Below, in pieces: positions 21,317-30,418 of a DNA stretch of 47,120 bases. The first letter of the stretch is position 1. Each line of letters begins with the position of its first letter. The DNA comes from Halanaerobiaceae bacterium ANBcell28 (lineage in GTDB: Bacteria > Bacillota > Halanaerobiia > Halanaerobiales > DTU029). The position numbers and the translations under genes are program-made. The notes under the pieces were generated by a model. The model was not told where the DNA came from and did not search any database. It saw only the letters and a program-made list of their open reading frames with translations. The stretch is from the NCBI GenBank assembly GCA_037623315.1, contig JBBJJH010000024.1, positions 1-47,120 on the forward strand, written 5' to 3'.

Positions 21317-21496
21317 ATGTCAAAGCATTGTCCTGCAGATACAGTTGCCTATACTATAAGAAGCGGAGACACCCTATATGAAATAGCTAGAAGATATAAT
21401 ACTAGTGTTGACGCTATCTTAAGGATTAATCCTAATATAGATCCTAGAAATTTACAAGTAGGCTCAGTTATTTGTGTTCCAACTTTAAGACATTAA
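21317..21496 (+). CDS. Single-domain LysM protein, 59 residues
   Basis: The protein is almost entirely one LysM domain: VAYTIRSGDTLYEIARRYNT, then ILRINPNIDPRNLQVGSVICVP. LysM domains bind N-acetylglucosamine in peptidoglycan or chitin. The ATG at 21317 has a strong AGAAGGAGGA site; the longer TTG frame from 21284 reads through that site and is rejected. There is no signal peptide, so export, if any, must be by another route; a role inside a mother cell or spore coat is one possibility. It is monocistronic with its own terminator. Confidence 0.9.
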   Translation: MSKHCPADTVAYTIRSGDTLYEIARRYNTSVDAILRINPNIDPRNLQVGSVICVPTLRH

Positions 21497-21504
21497 AAAA
21501 AGCC

Positions 21505-21529
21505 CCTATTCGCTTCTTAAGCGAATAGG
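21505..21529 (+). terminator. Terminator of the LysM gene
   Basis: CCTATTCGCTT pairs perfectly with AAGCGAATAGG around CTT. An A run lies before the stem and only a weak T run after it, so it may serve both strands. Confidence 0.75.
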
Positions 21530-21670
21530 AACTATTCTAATACTTTAAATATATAATTCTACCCTACTATAGTCAAGCCACTATACTCAAAATGAAACTT
21601 CCTAGTAAATCAAAATTTAAATGGAGTATCCTCAAGTTTTTTTGATAAATATAGGGGAATAAAAAGTAAA

Positions 21671-23761
21671 CTAAAATTTAAACTTATTAACACTACCCAT
21701 TAGATCCTCAGACATAGCTTTCAAACGTTCTGCTCCAGATACAATTTCTTCAGTAGAAGCTATCTGTTCCTGGCTAGATGCAGCTATCTCCTGAGAATTA
21801 CATGCAAACTCCTTACTTATAGTTGATATATCTTTAATAGCTTCTTCAACATGTTGGCTCTCCGTAGACATTTGAGACAAACTATTATAAACAGTCTTTA
21901 TAGAATCTCTTAAATCACTAGATACTGTCTCTATCTCGGTAAATACATGATTAGTATCTTTAATAGCATCAACACTCTCCATAACTAAGCCCTCATTCTG
22001 ACCCATAACATTAACTGCATCATTAACACTTTCTTGTATATTATTAATCAAATTAACAATCTTATCTGTAGCTCCAGAAGTCTGTTCAGCAAGTGATCGA
22101 ATTTCTTCAGCAACAACAGTAAAGCCCTGTCCTGCTTGACCAGCTCTAGCTGCCTCTATAGCAGCATTAAGCGCTAGTAAGTTAGTTTGATCGGAAATAT
22201 TAGAAATTAAATCAACAATATTGCCTATCTCTTCTGACATATGACCAAGATTACTTACTATAGCTGATACTTTACTTGCCTCTTCTCTAACATTATTAAT
22301 TCTTTCAATAGAAACACTAACTGACTCGTTTCCTTTATTAATGCTATGTAAAACATCATCTGCATCATTTGATATTCTTTCAGCATTATCATCAATAAGT
22401 TGTATTTGATTATTTAAATTTATTACATTATCTTTAGTTTCCTCAATCTGTGCTATCTGCTCTTCCGCTCCTGCTGAAACTAATTGAATAGAAACACCTA
22501 CTTGTTCAGCCAGTACACCTACTTCTTGACTACTATTATTCATTAAATCTGCAGATTCGTTAACCTCAAAAGATTGATTTTTAATAGCTATTACAAGATC
22601 CCTTAATTCTTGAGTCATTACATTAAAGGCCTGAGCCATTACGCCTAATTCATCTTTTCTTTTTAAGTATTTTTCATCTAATTTTATATTTTCACTTAAA
22701 TCCCCAACTTTTATTAAGTTTAATATTCTAAGAAACTTATTAAATGGTTTAAATTGTTTATTGATAAAAAGTATAACTAATAATACAGTGATAATCAATA
22801 CTATCATAGCTGTTCGTAAGATACCAGCTCTCATGGCTCTAGCAGGTTTAAGTATTGTATCCATAGGATAATTAACAGCCAAAGCTATATTCTCGTTAAT
22901 ACTATTCAACAAATAATAGTTATTATTAAGTTCTTCAGGCTCTGGATTAGAAACAGCTAATCTTTCTATAAACCATGGTTCTTCAATTTGCCTGCCAAAA
23001 TAATCTTTGTTTTCATGAGTTAATATTAAACCACTATTATTTATCAAAGTGTAGCTACCTTCATCATCAGAACTAGATGATGAAAATTCTTCAAAAATTA
23101 TATTAGGAGAAAAAACAACAACCAAATAACCAATTAATTTATTTGTATCTGTATCTCTTATTTCATGATTATATAGTAAATTAGGATTATCGTTTTTCAT
23201 ATATATTTGTCCAAAATTAATATCCTTATATACTGAATCATCTATCACTCTTCTTAAATATGATTCTTCACCTTCAACCCTATCATGATAAAAAACTCTA
23301 GAATCAAGTACAGTCTTTCCATTAACAAGGGTCACATATGAAAATTCAGCATGTCTAATATTACTAGTTAGATCATCTAGGTAAGTTGCATTTGTAAACC
23401 CTGCCGACCCTTCTGTAAATGACCTTATATCCTCATAAGCTCTTTCTAAATCATTAATTGAACTAAGATCATCTGGTAAATAAGATGATAAAAAGGCTAC
23501 AAAGTCGTTTATTTGATGATTTCTAGCAATACGACCTAAATCCCTATCTAAATTATCCATAAAGTTATTAAAACTATCTTCATAAAATTCACTTAACAAA
23601 TTTATATTCCTATCAATTTGCTCCCTAATTGCCGTAGATGAAAAGTAATAAATTTGCATAGAAACAGCCAATGAAAATAAAAGCAAAATAATAATCATAG
23701 CTAAAGCAATTTTCCATTTTAATGAAGAAAAAAAAGACACACCATCTAAACTATTTTTCAT
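21671..23761 (-). CDS. Methyl-accepting chemotaxis protein with dCache-type sensor
   Basis: This 696-residue transmembrane chemoreceptor has helix 1 at about residues 15-37 and an extracytoplasmic sensor of about 270 residues with dCache-like features ([35 protein letters not shown]). Helix 2 lies at about 315-335, followed by a HAMP domain ([19 protein letters not shown]) and a long coiled-coil signalling domain. The conserved hairpin tip is present ([20 protein letters not shown], then [13 protein letters not shown]). It relays ligand binding to CheA/CheW. ATG 23761 follows AAGGAGGGT. It stands alone among unrelated genes; the ligand cannot be told from sequence, though nearness to the pectin genes makes a sugar or uronate plausible. 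Confidence 0.94.
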   Translation of the reverse strand: MKNSLDGVSFFSSLKWKIALAMIIILLLFSLAVSMQIYYFSSTAIREQIDRNINLLSEFYEDSFNNFMDNLDRDLGRIARNHQINDFVAFLSSYLPDDLSSINDLERAYEDIRSFTEGSAGFTNATYLDDLTSNIRHAEFSYVTLVNGKTVLDSRVFYHDRVEGEESYLRRVIDDSVYKDINFGQIYMKNDNPNLLYNHEIRDTDTNKLIGYLVVVFSPNIIFEEFSSSSSDDEGSYTLINNSGLILTHENKDYFGRQIEEPWFIERLAVSNPEPEELNNNYYLLNSINENIALAVNYPMDTILKPARAMRAGILRTAMIVLIITVLLVILFINKQFKPFNKFLRILNLIKVGDLSENIKLDEKYLKRKDELGVMAQAFNVMTQELRDLVIAIKNQSFEVNESADLMNNSSQEVGVLAEQVGVSIQLVSAGAEEQIAQIEETKDNVINLNNQIQLIDDNAERISNDADDVLHSINKGNESVSVSIERINNVREEASKVSAIVSNLGHMSEEIGNIVDLISNISDQTNLLALNAAIEAARAGQAGQGFTVVAEEIRSLAEQTSGATDKIVNLINNIQESVNDAVNVMGQNEGLVMESVDAIKDTNHVFTEIETVSSDLRDSIKTVYNSLSQMSTESQHVEEAIKDISTISKEFACNSQEIAASSQEQIASTEEIVSGAERLKAMSEDLMGSVNKFKF

Positions 23762-23953
23762 ATCGTACCCTCCTTAAGACACTAAAACGCTTTCTGACAA
23801 AGAAGAAATTGGCTCACCATCTTACTTTTTTCCCTAGACATTAAAAAAATACTTGGAATTTTCGTTTCAGTATCAAAAAATGTAAAATTTGTATATATTA
23901 TTACTATTCGCCAAAGTCAGGCATAATCCTTCTTATTTTTTAAAATAAATAGA

Positions 23954-23997
23954 AAAATAGTCCAAAAGTTAGATATCTCCACCATTTGAACTATTTT
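23954..23997 (-). terminator. Terminator of the ABC exporter operon
   Basis: AAAATAGTCCAAA and TTTGAACTATTTT form a 13-bp stem with one G-U pair, and a T-rich tract follows on the minus strand. It lies about 50 bp after the stop at 24050. Confidence 0.6.
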
Positions 23998-24049
23998 ATA
24001 CTTATCAATATAATTTTTTAAAGTTTTTTCAATCTATGACATCAAACCC

Positions 24050-25936
24050 TTAAATCGCTTTATTTTTAGAGAATTGGCTATTATATAAATCTGCATAAAA
24101 ACCCTTTTGTTCTAGAAGTTCAATATGCGTTCCCTGCTCTACTATTTTTCCTTTATCCATTACTAATATCAAATCTGCATTCTTAATAGTAGAAAGGCGA
24201 TGTGCAATTACAAAGCTAGTTTTTCCTTCCATAATTTCATCCATAGCCTGTTGAATAAGAACTTCTGTTCTTGTATCTACACTGCTAGTTGCTTCATCCA
24301 ATATCATAATGGCAGGATCAAGTAAAATAGCCCTAGCAATAGTAATTAACTGCTTTTGGCCTTGAGATATATTGCTGCTTTCTTCGTTGATTTCCATATC
24401 ATAGCCTTCTGGTAGTGTTCTAATAAAGTGATCTGCCCGAGCAGCTTTAGCAGCAGCAATAATTTCTTCTTCGCTAGCATCATCAGAACCATATGCTATA
24501 TTATCCCTAATAGTTCCCTTAAACAGCCAGGAATCCTGTAAAACCATAGCAAAGACATTTCTTAGTTCTCCTCTTTTAATTTTCTTTATATCAACTCCAT
24601 CAATAGTAATTCTACCCTCATCAAGCTCATAAAACCGCATTAAAAGGTTTACAAGAGTTGTTTTCCCAGCACCAGTAGGTCCTACAATAGCTATAGTCTG
24701 ACCTGCTTTAACATCAATATTCATGTTTTCAATTATCTTAATATCTTTTTCATAGCCAAAACTAAGATTCTCAATCTTAACTTCGCCTTTAGGATTGTAC
24801 AATGATATCCCTTCAGTATAGTTTTGATCTTCCTCTTTCTCATCTAATACTCGAAATACCCTTTCAGCAGAAGCTATAGTAGATTGAATAATATTGGCAA
24901 TGTTGGCTGTTTCATTTATAGGCTGAGTAAATTGACGCGCATACTGTACAAAGGCCTGTATTTCTCCAACGGTAATTACCTGTCTCACTGCAAACACTGC
25001 CCCTACTACAGCAATTAAAACATAGCCTATATTATTGACAAATTCCATCAAAGGGCGAACAATACCCGAAATAAATTCAGCTTTCCATCCAGCATTAAAT
25101 AATCTTTCATTTATTTCTTCAAATTCTTCAATAGAATCCTCTTCTTTACAAAAAACCTTTACTATCTTATGCCCTGTATACATTTCCTCTACATGAGCAT
25201 TTAATTCTCCGAGATTTTTTTGCTGAGCAGCAAAATACTTTTGAGCACGTAAAATTATAGGCTTTGTAAAAAATAAATATAATGGTAATGTCAAATAAAC
25301 TATTAATGTTAAAATAGGACTAATATAAAGCATAATAACAGTTACACCCACTAAAGTAATCACAGCAGAAATTAATTGAGTTATGCTTTGCTGTAGAGTG
25401 CTACTTATATTATCTATATCATTACTAACCCGGCTTAAAATTTCTCCACGTTGATTCTCATCAAAAAATCGCAAAGGCAAACGGGAAAGCTTATGATTTA
25501 CTTCTTCACGAAGATCATAAACAGTGTTTTGAACAATTCCTGCCATTATATACTGCTGAATATATGTAAAAAAAGCACTAAATATATACAAAGCAGCTAA
25601 TAAGATTAGTATCCTACTTAAATACTCGAAATCTATTCCCCCAAGTCCTTCTGCTTTCAGTACAACACCATCCCATAAGGATGTTATAGCCCATCCCTGT
25701 ATCATTGGGCTTAGAATATTAAAGATATTAGCCAATATAGCAGCTAAGATAACAATTGCCAAATGCAAACGATATGGCTTTAAATACTTAGAAAGTCTCC
25801 TTAATGTTCCTTTAAAGTCTTTAGCCTTTTCCCCAGGCATAACTATTCCACCAGGCCTTCTTTTTCTACTACGCCTACTATTATTTCCTGATGAAGAATT
25901 ATAATTTTTGTTCTCTTGATTATCTTTTTTATCCAT
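24050..25936 (-). CDS. Heterodimeric ABC exporter subunit with canonical Walker B
   Basis: This 628-residue fusion of a six-helix membrane domain and an ATPase has a hydrophilic Asn/Lys/Arg-rich N-terminal tail of about 40 residues. The ATPase carries Walker A GPTGAGKTT, signature SQGQKQL (non-canonical S-Q instead of S-G), Walker B IMILDEATSSVD with the catalytic Glu, and the switch His in IAHRLSTI. Its start codon overlaps the stop of the preceding gene as TAATG, with GAGGAGGAG just upstream, so the two are coupled. The longer frame to 25990 is rejected. Together they form an exporter of the BmrCD/LmrCD/TM287-288 type that moves drugs, lipids or peptides out of the cytoplasm. The substrate is unknown. 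Confidence 0.95.
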   Translation of the reverse strand: MDKKDNQENKNYNSSSGNNSRRSRKRRPGGIVMPGEKAKDFKGTLRRLSKYLKPYRLHLAIVILAAILANIFNILSPMIQGWAITSLWDGVVLKAEGLGGIDFEYLSRILILLAALYIFSAFFTYIQQYIMAGIVQNTVYDLREEVNHKLSRLPLRFFDENQRGEILSRVSNDIDNISSTLQQSITQLISAVITLVGVTVIMLYISPILTLIVYLTLPLYLFFTKPIILRAQKYFAAQQKNLGELNAHVEEMYTGHKIVKVFCKEEDSIEEFEEINERLFNAGWKAEFISGIVRPLMEFVNNIGYVLIAVVGAVFAVRQVITVGEIQAFVQYARQFTQPINETANIANIIQSTIASAERVFRVLDEKEEDQNYTEGISLYNPKGEVKIENLSFGYEKDIKIIENMNIDVKAGQTIAIVGPTGAGKTTLVNLLMRFYELDEGRITIDGVDIKKIKRGELRNVFAMVLQDSWLFKGTIRDNIAYGSDDASEEEIIAAAKAARADHFIRTLPEGYDMEINEESSNISQGQKQLITIARAILLDPAIMILDEATSSVDTRTEVLIQQAMDEIMEGKTSFVIAHRLSTIKNADLILVMDKGKIVEQGTHIELLEQKGFYADLYNSQFSKNKAI

Positions 25937-27660
25937 TATAACTCCTCCTCGTTCAGCTGAGATTTCACTATTTCTTGATATACCTGACAATTTTCTAACA
26001 AGTCTTGATGTTTTCCTATACCAAGAACTTGACCTTTTTCCAATACAATAATTTGATCTGCATTCATAATAGAGCTAACCCTCTGTGCTACAATCAGAAC
26101 AGACGAGTCTTTTATCTCTTCATTTAAAGCAGAACGTAATTTAGACTCTGTCTTAAAGTCAAGAGCAGAAAAGCTATCATCGAAGACAAATATCTCTGGC
26201 TTACGAATGAGAGCTCTGGCGATTGCCAATCTCTGTTTCTGGCCGCCAGAAAAATTACTACCTCCCTGACTCACCATTGCTTGATAAGCATCTTCATCTT
26301 CATTTATAAAAGCAGTAGCCTGAGCTATCCTGGCAGCCTTTTTAACCTCTTCTAGATTTGCATCTTCTTTTCCATATACGATATTTTCAAAAATAGTACC
26401 AGTAAAAAGCACTGCCTTTTGAGGAACAAAAGCAATTTTACTCCTCAAATCCTTTTGCTTTAAATCCCTAATATCAATATCGTCTATTAGTATTCTACCT
26501 TTTTCTATATCATAAAAGCGGGGTATAAGATTTATCAAAGTTGATTTACCAGACCCGGTACCACCAATAATAGCAGTTACCTCACCTGGCTTAGCCCTAA
26601 ATGAAATATCTTCTAGAGCAGGCTCCTCAGCACCATGGTAGCGAAAACTAACATTATCAAATTCAATATATCCTTTTTTAGCTGTACTCACCTTTGGCTT
26701 AACAGGATCAATAATCTCTGTTTTCATATCCAAAACTTCATTTATTCTTTCTGCAGAAGCTGATGCCCTGGGTATCATTATAAGCATCATGGATACCATC
26801 AATAAGGCAAATAAAATATACATAATATATTGTATAAAAGCCATTAAATCTCCAACTTGCAAAACCCCAGCATCAATTCTAAAGCTGGCAAAATAAATTA
26901 CAAATACTATCGTTATATTTAAAAGAAAGAACATCAAAGGCATTACCATAGACATAATACGATGTACTTTAACAGCTGTTTCTGTCAAGTCACTATTAGC
27001 CCCTTTAAATCTCTCTCTTTCATAGTCTATTTGATTAAAAGCCCTTACTACTCTAATACCTGTTAAAATTTCTCTCAGCACTAGATTTAACTTATCTATT
27101 TTTTTCTGTAATTTTTTAAAAAGTGGAATTGCTTTTCTTGATATAAGAATTACCAATCCTGCCAGTACAGGAACTACAAATATAATAATAAGAGAAAGCT
27201 GAGGATCTTTAGAAACTGCCATTATAATCCCACCAATAGCCATCAATGGAGCACTAATCAATAACCTTAGAGCCATAGATGTGACCCTTTGTATTTGCTC
27301 AATATCATTTGTATTCCTGGTTATTAATGAAGCAGTACCTATTTGATCAAACTCATACAGAGAAAAAGCAGTACCTCTTCTAAAAAGTTTGCTACGTAAT
27401 TTTCTACTAAAGCTAGTAGCAGTTTTTGCTGCTAAATAATTAGCAAAAACAGTACAAAAAGTTGCAAACAAAGCAAGAAAAAGCATTAAAACACCAAGTC
27501 GCATAATAAAAGATATATCTCCATTTACAATTCCTATATCAACAATATCAGCAAGTAAAGTAGGCAAATATAATTGAGCAATAGTTTGCACAAAAAATAA
27601 AAATACAATTGCTGTAATAGTTATTTTATATTCTTTCAACGCTAAGGTTAATTTAAACAT
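25936..27660 (-). CDS. Heterodimeric ABC exporter subunit with degenerate Walker B
   Basis: This 574-residue protein has six membrane helices followed by an ATPase. It shows Walker A GGTGSGKST, canonical signature FSGGQKQRL, and Walker B IFVFDDSFSALD with Asp in place of the catalytic Glu. VAQRVSSIM has Gln where the switch His should be. These changes make one of the two ATP sites degenerate, as in known heterodimeric exporters, while the partner encoded next to it supplies the missing Glu and His. ATG 27660 follows AAAGGAGAT. It is the first gene of a two-gene coupled operon. Confidence 0.95.
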   Translation of the reverse strand: MFKLTLALKEYKITITAIVFLFFVQTIAQLYLPTLLADIVDIGIVNGDISFIMRLGVLMLFLALFATFCTVFANYLAAKTATSFSRKLRSKLFRRGTAFSLYEFDQIGTASLITRNTNDIEQIQRVTSMALRLLISAPLMAIGGIIMAVSKDPQLSLIIIFVVPVLAGLVILISRKAIPLFKKLQKKIDKLNLVLREILTGIRVVRAFNQIDYERERFKGANSDLTETAVKVHRIMSMVMPLMFFLLNITIVFVIYFASFRIDAGVLQVGDLMAFIQYIMYILFALLMVSMMLIMIPRASASAERINEVLDMKTEIIDPVKPKVSTAKKGYIEFDNVSFRYHGAEEPALEDISFRAKPGEVTAIIGGTGSGKSTLINLIPRFYDIEKGRILIDDIDIRDLKQKDLRSKIAFVPQKAVLFTGTIFENIVYGKEDANLEEVKKAARIAQATAFINEDEDAYQAMVSQGGSNFSGGQKQRLAIARALIRKPEIFVFDDSFSALDFKTESKLRSALNEEIKDSSVLIVAQRVSSIMNADQIIVLEKGQVLGIGKHQDLLENCQVYQEIVKSQLNEEEL

Positions 27661-27720
27661 TATTATCTATCTCCTTTCAGCAAAGCATAGCCAGTAAAAA
27701 ATCGTAAAAATTAAAATTTA

Positions 27721-27749
27721 TTTACAAAAGCATTTTTATGTGCTAATAT
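27721..27749 (+). promoter_or_regulatory. Promoter of the barrel-like protein gene
   Basis: TTTACA (27721-27726), a 17-base spacer and TAATAT (27744-27749) make a good sigma-A promoter, 54 bp before the start codon. Confidence 0.6.
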
Positions 27750-27803
27750 AGAATTATGTAAAATATGGTTATAGAACCATAAAAAAAGGGGGGTTGTCTT
27801 CTA

Positions 27804-28313
27804 ATGAAAAAAACTTTGCTTTTTACAATTATACTTTTTTCTTTTTCATTAAACATTTTTGCTACAATTAACTCACTTGAAACATTCATAACACCATTAG
27901 ATGATAGTAAATATATCATCGATATTAATTTAAATATTGATATAAGCGATAATCTTATAATTATAAGTACTTATTCAATATATAATTTAAATGTGAATAA
28001 TAAGCAACATTCTTATGGCTTAAAAGGCGGTTATAGATGGCAAGGAGAACAAATTTCCTTTTCATTATTAGGAGGGATAATCCAAGATCTTGATATGGAT
28101 GAAACTATATTAAGTCTAGCTAGTAATTTTAGAACAGATTTTAGTGATAAAGTATATTTTGAAAACAATACAGAAATTTTATATCTTCCTTTACCCTTTA
28201 TCGGTATAGATATTAAACAAATGCTCGCATATAAAATTACAGAAGAGCTCACTATCAAGGGCGGTATGAGATTTATGCTAGGCCCTATATTTGGAATAGA
28301 AGCTTCCTTTTAA
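27804..28313 (+). CDS. Exported protein resembling a small outer-membrane beta-barrel
   Basis: This 169-residue protein has a signal peptide (MKKTLLFTIILFSFSLNIFA). The rest alternates polar and hydrophobic residues in short stretches (YGLKGGYRWQGEQISFSLLG, YKITEELTIKGGMRFMLG) and the chain ends in Phe (FGIEASF). A terminal aromatic residue after a final beta-strand is the usual signal of outer-membrane barrels. I recognise no named family. A GGGGGG-type ribosome binding site stands before the ATG. It has its own promoter and terminator, so it is expressed alone. If it is a barrel, the cell has an outer membrane. Confidence 0.75.
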   Translation: MKKTLLFTIILFSFSLNIFATINSLETFITPLDDSKYIIDINLNIDISDNLIIISTYSIYNLNVNNKQHSYGLKGGYRWQGEQISFSLLGGIIQDLDMDETILSLASNFRTDFSDKVYFENNTEILYLPLPFIGIDIKQMLAYKITEELTIKGGMRFMLGPIFGIEASF

Positions 28314-28319
28314 TAAAAA

Positions 28320-28347
28320 AACACCTTTCTTCAGAGAAGAAGGTGTT
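28320..28347 (+). terminator. Terminator after the barrel-like gene
   Basis: AACACC-TTTCTTC pairs with GAAGAA-GGTGTT around a short loop, followed by TTTCTTTC. It can also serve the tRNA-Ser gene converging from the right. Confidence 0.8.
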
Positions 28348-28364
28348 TTCTTTCTTGCTATGTA

Positions 28365-28450
28365 TGGCGGAGAGAGAGGGATTCGAACCCCCACAGCTTT
28401 CGCCTTCACCGGATTTCAAGTCCGGCCCCTTGCCGTTCGGACATCTCTCC
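28365..28450 (-). tRNA. tRNA-Ser (anticodon UGA)
   Basis: The minus strand begins GGAGAGATGTCCGAACGGC and ends with the matching TCTCTCC, discriminator G and an encoded CCA. The anticodon stem-loop is CCGGACTTGAAATCCGG, giving anticodon TGA. A long variable arm (about 15 nt) and GTTCGAATC T-loop are present, as expected for serine. The 3' CCA is in the DNA. Confidence 0.95.
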
Positions 28451-28605
28451 AAATCGTTACTACGATATAAATTCTACTATAGATTTATACCTTTGTCAAG
28501 AGTAAATTTTACTAAATTATTAATTAAAGAATTTAAATGTAAAAGCGCTTAACTATATTATAAACACTTTAAATAATATAAGCAAGCTTATTTCAAATAA
28601 AGAAG

Positions 28606-28652
28606 AAAAGCTGCTGTTTCAAGAAACTTTGTAAAAACAACAGCAGCCTTTT
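28606..28652 (-). terminator. Terminator of serS
   Basis: On the minus strand GGCTGCTGTTGTTT pairs with GAAACAGCAGC and the T-rich CTTTTCTTC follows. It lies immediately after the serS stop. Confidence 0.8.
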
Positions 28653-28658
28653 AAATAA

Positions 28659-29930
28659 TTATTTCTCTATCTTATCTATACCCATGAATGGCCTTAAGAC
28701 TTCTGGAACAGTAATACTACCATCTTCGTTTTGATAATTTTCCAATATAGCTGCAACTGTTCTACCTATTGCCAAACCAGATCCATTTAATGTATGAACA
28801 AATTCTGCCTTAGCCTTTGGTTCAGGTCTATAACGAATTCCCGCTCTTCTAGCCTGGAAATCCTCAAAATTACTACAGGATGAAATCTCACGATAGGTAT
28901 CAAATCCTGGCATCCAGACCTCCAGATCATAGGTTTTAGCTGAAGCAAAAGTTAAATCCCCTGTACATAAAGTAACTTTTCTATATGGTAGTTCTAATTT
29001 TTGCAGTACATCTTCTGCATCAGCAGTAATTTTCTCCAGTTCATCATAAGATTCTTCTGGTTTTACGAATTTCACCATTTCAACCTTGTTGAATTGATGT
29101 TGTCTAATAACACCTCTAGTGTCTCTTCCATGGGCACCAGCTTCAGCCCTGAAACAAGCACTATAAGCGACATGATAAATAGGTAAATCTTCTGCTTTTA
29201 AGATTTCGTCACGATACATATTGGTTACAGGAACCTCAGCAGTAGGTATCATATAGTAATCTAAACCTTCAAACTTAAACATATCCTCTGCAAACTTTGG
29301 CAATTGTCCTGTACCAGTTGCACTATCTGCATTTACAACAAAAGGTGGAAAAACTTCTGTGTAATCATGTTTATCTACATGAAGATTTATCATAAAGTTA
29401 ATTAAACTTCTTTCTAGTCTTGCCCCTGCACCTTTTAAAAAGGTAAATCTGGCTCCTGTTACCTTTGCACCTCTTTCAAAATCTAAAATATCAAGATCTT
29501 CACCAAGATCCCAGTGAGCTTTAACTTCAAAATCAAAGTTACGAGGATCTCCCCAGGTTTTCTCTACTCTATTTTCGCTCTCGTCTTTACCAATAGGTAC
29601 AGTTTCATCTGCTAAATTAGGTAAGCCTAATAAAATATCATTGAGATTTTCTTCTATTTGATTTAATTCATCGTCATATTCTTTGATTTTTACAGAAACA
29701 TCTTTCATCTCATTTATAATAGCACTAGCATCCTCACCATTTCTTTTTAACTCTCCTATTTTCTGAGAAACAGTATTCCTATTAGCTTTTAACTGTTCTG
29801 CCTCAAACAACAATTCCCTTCTTCTTTCATCAAGCCTTTTAAACTGGCTTAAAGAAATATCCTTACCCCTTTTCTCTAAAGCCTTTTCAAGTAAATCAAT
29901 ATTTTCTCTAACAAATCTCAAATCCAACAT
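28659..29930 (-). CDS. serS: Seryl-tRNA synthetase
   Basis: This 423-residue enzyme charges tRNA-Ser with serine in the cytoplasm. It opens with [10 protein letters not shown] and the long antiparallel coiled-coil arm (residues 30-105, reaching [15 protein letters not shown]). The class II catalytic core follows: motif 2 [20 protein letters not shown], the serine-binding region [18 protein letters not shown], and motif 3 [20 protein letters not shown]. Length is standard. ATG 29930 is preceded by AAAAGGAGG. A T-box leader lies upstream, so it is regulated by the charging state of tRNA-Ser. Confidence 0.98.
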   Translation of the reverse strand: MLDLRFVRENIDLLEKALEKRGKDISLSQFKRLDERRRELLFEAEQLKANRNTVSQKIGELKRNGEDASAIINEMKDVSVKIKEYDDELNQIEENLNDILLGLPNLADETVPIGKDESENRVEKTWGDPRNFDFEVKAHWDLGEDLDILDFERGAKVTGARFTFLKGAGARLERSLINFMINLHVDKHDYTEVFPPFVVNADSATGTGQLPKFAEDMFKFEGLDYYMIPTAEVPVTNMYRDEILKAEDLPIYHVAYSACFRAEAGAHGRDTRGVIRQHQFNKVEMVKFVKPEESYDELEKITADAEDVLQKLELPYRKVTLCTGDLTFASAKTYDLEVWMPGFDTYREISSCSNFEDFQARRAGIRYRPEPKAKAEFVHTLNGSGLAIGRTVAAILENYQNEDGSITVPEVLRPFMGIDKIEK

Positions 29931-29987
29931 CTTAACAACCTCCTTTTAATTTTTTAACTCAAAATTCGCAGATGAATTTATAGCATT

Positions 29988-30280
29988 AAAAAACTCCCAT
30001 CCCAGTAAGGGACGAGAGTATGTAATTCCCGCGGTACCACCCTGTTACCTCGTTACTCCAAAAAACTAAAGAGAAAATCCCCTTTATTCTTTAAGAATAA
30101 ACAAAGCACTCAAGAAGAAAATAACGGTTCTTTAACCGGGTATGGTTATTTCCCACACCACTCACAGGTGGATTCAATATATTTCCTGGCCAATTTTCAG
30201 CTAGCATCGGCTCTCTATAACAGAAAATAAATTTACTAATCCTGCTCAACATTTTTTAAATATTAAATACTAAATGTTTA
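29988..30280 (-). promoter_or_regulatory. T-box riboswitch leader of serS (specifier UCC)
   Basis: The T-box sequence (minus strand AGGGTGGTACCGCGGG, 30028-30043) binds the uncharged tRNA 3' end. It is followed by a terminator stem of ACTCTCGTCCC and GGGATGGGAGT with a T run (29988-30019). Stem I features are present: GAGAGCCGATGCTAGCTG near 30210 and the specifier region GAATCCACCT (30166-30175), where UCC (30170-30172) aligns with the specifier codon of known T-boxes. Uncharged tRNA-Ser would favour antitermination and raise serS expression. Confidence 0.92.
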
Positions 30281-30286
30281 CATTAT

Positions 30287-30315
30287 AGTATAATACATCT
30301 TTGCAATATTTGCAA
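30287..30315 (-). promoter_or_regulatory. Promoter of the serS T-box leader
   Basis: On the minus strand TTGCAA (30310-30315), 17 bases, then TATACT (30287-30292). It starts transcription just before stem I of the T-box. Confidence 0.7.
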
Positions 30316-30377
30316 GTACTTTTTTAACTATTTGGACATCTGGACATTATCTGGACTAATTGCCATAGTTATAAAGA

Positions 30378-30408
30378 TAGCAAAGAGGATTTTAAATCCT
30401 CTTTGCTA
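30378..30408 (-). terminator. Terminator of the giant-protein operon
   Basis: TAGCAAAGAGGATTT and AAATCCTCTTTGCTA form a perfect 15-bp stem around one T. It lies 11 bp after the stop of the giant gene. Confidence 0.85.
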
Positions 30409-30418
30409 TATATCTGTA

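Noticed and set aside
28343-28552. Plus-strand frame of about 69 codons across the tRNA-Ser locus
   Set aside because: It lies antisense over the tRNA gene and has no ribosome binding site or family resemblance.
28535-28555. AAGCGCTT core resembling a catabolite-repression (cre) site
   Set aside because: The flanks do not fit the full cre pattern and the position between tRNA-Ser and the serS terminator makes no regulatory sense.
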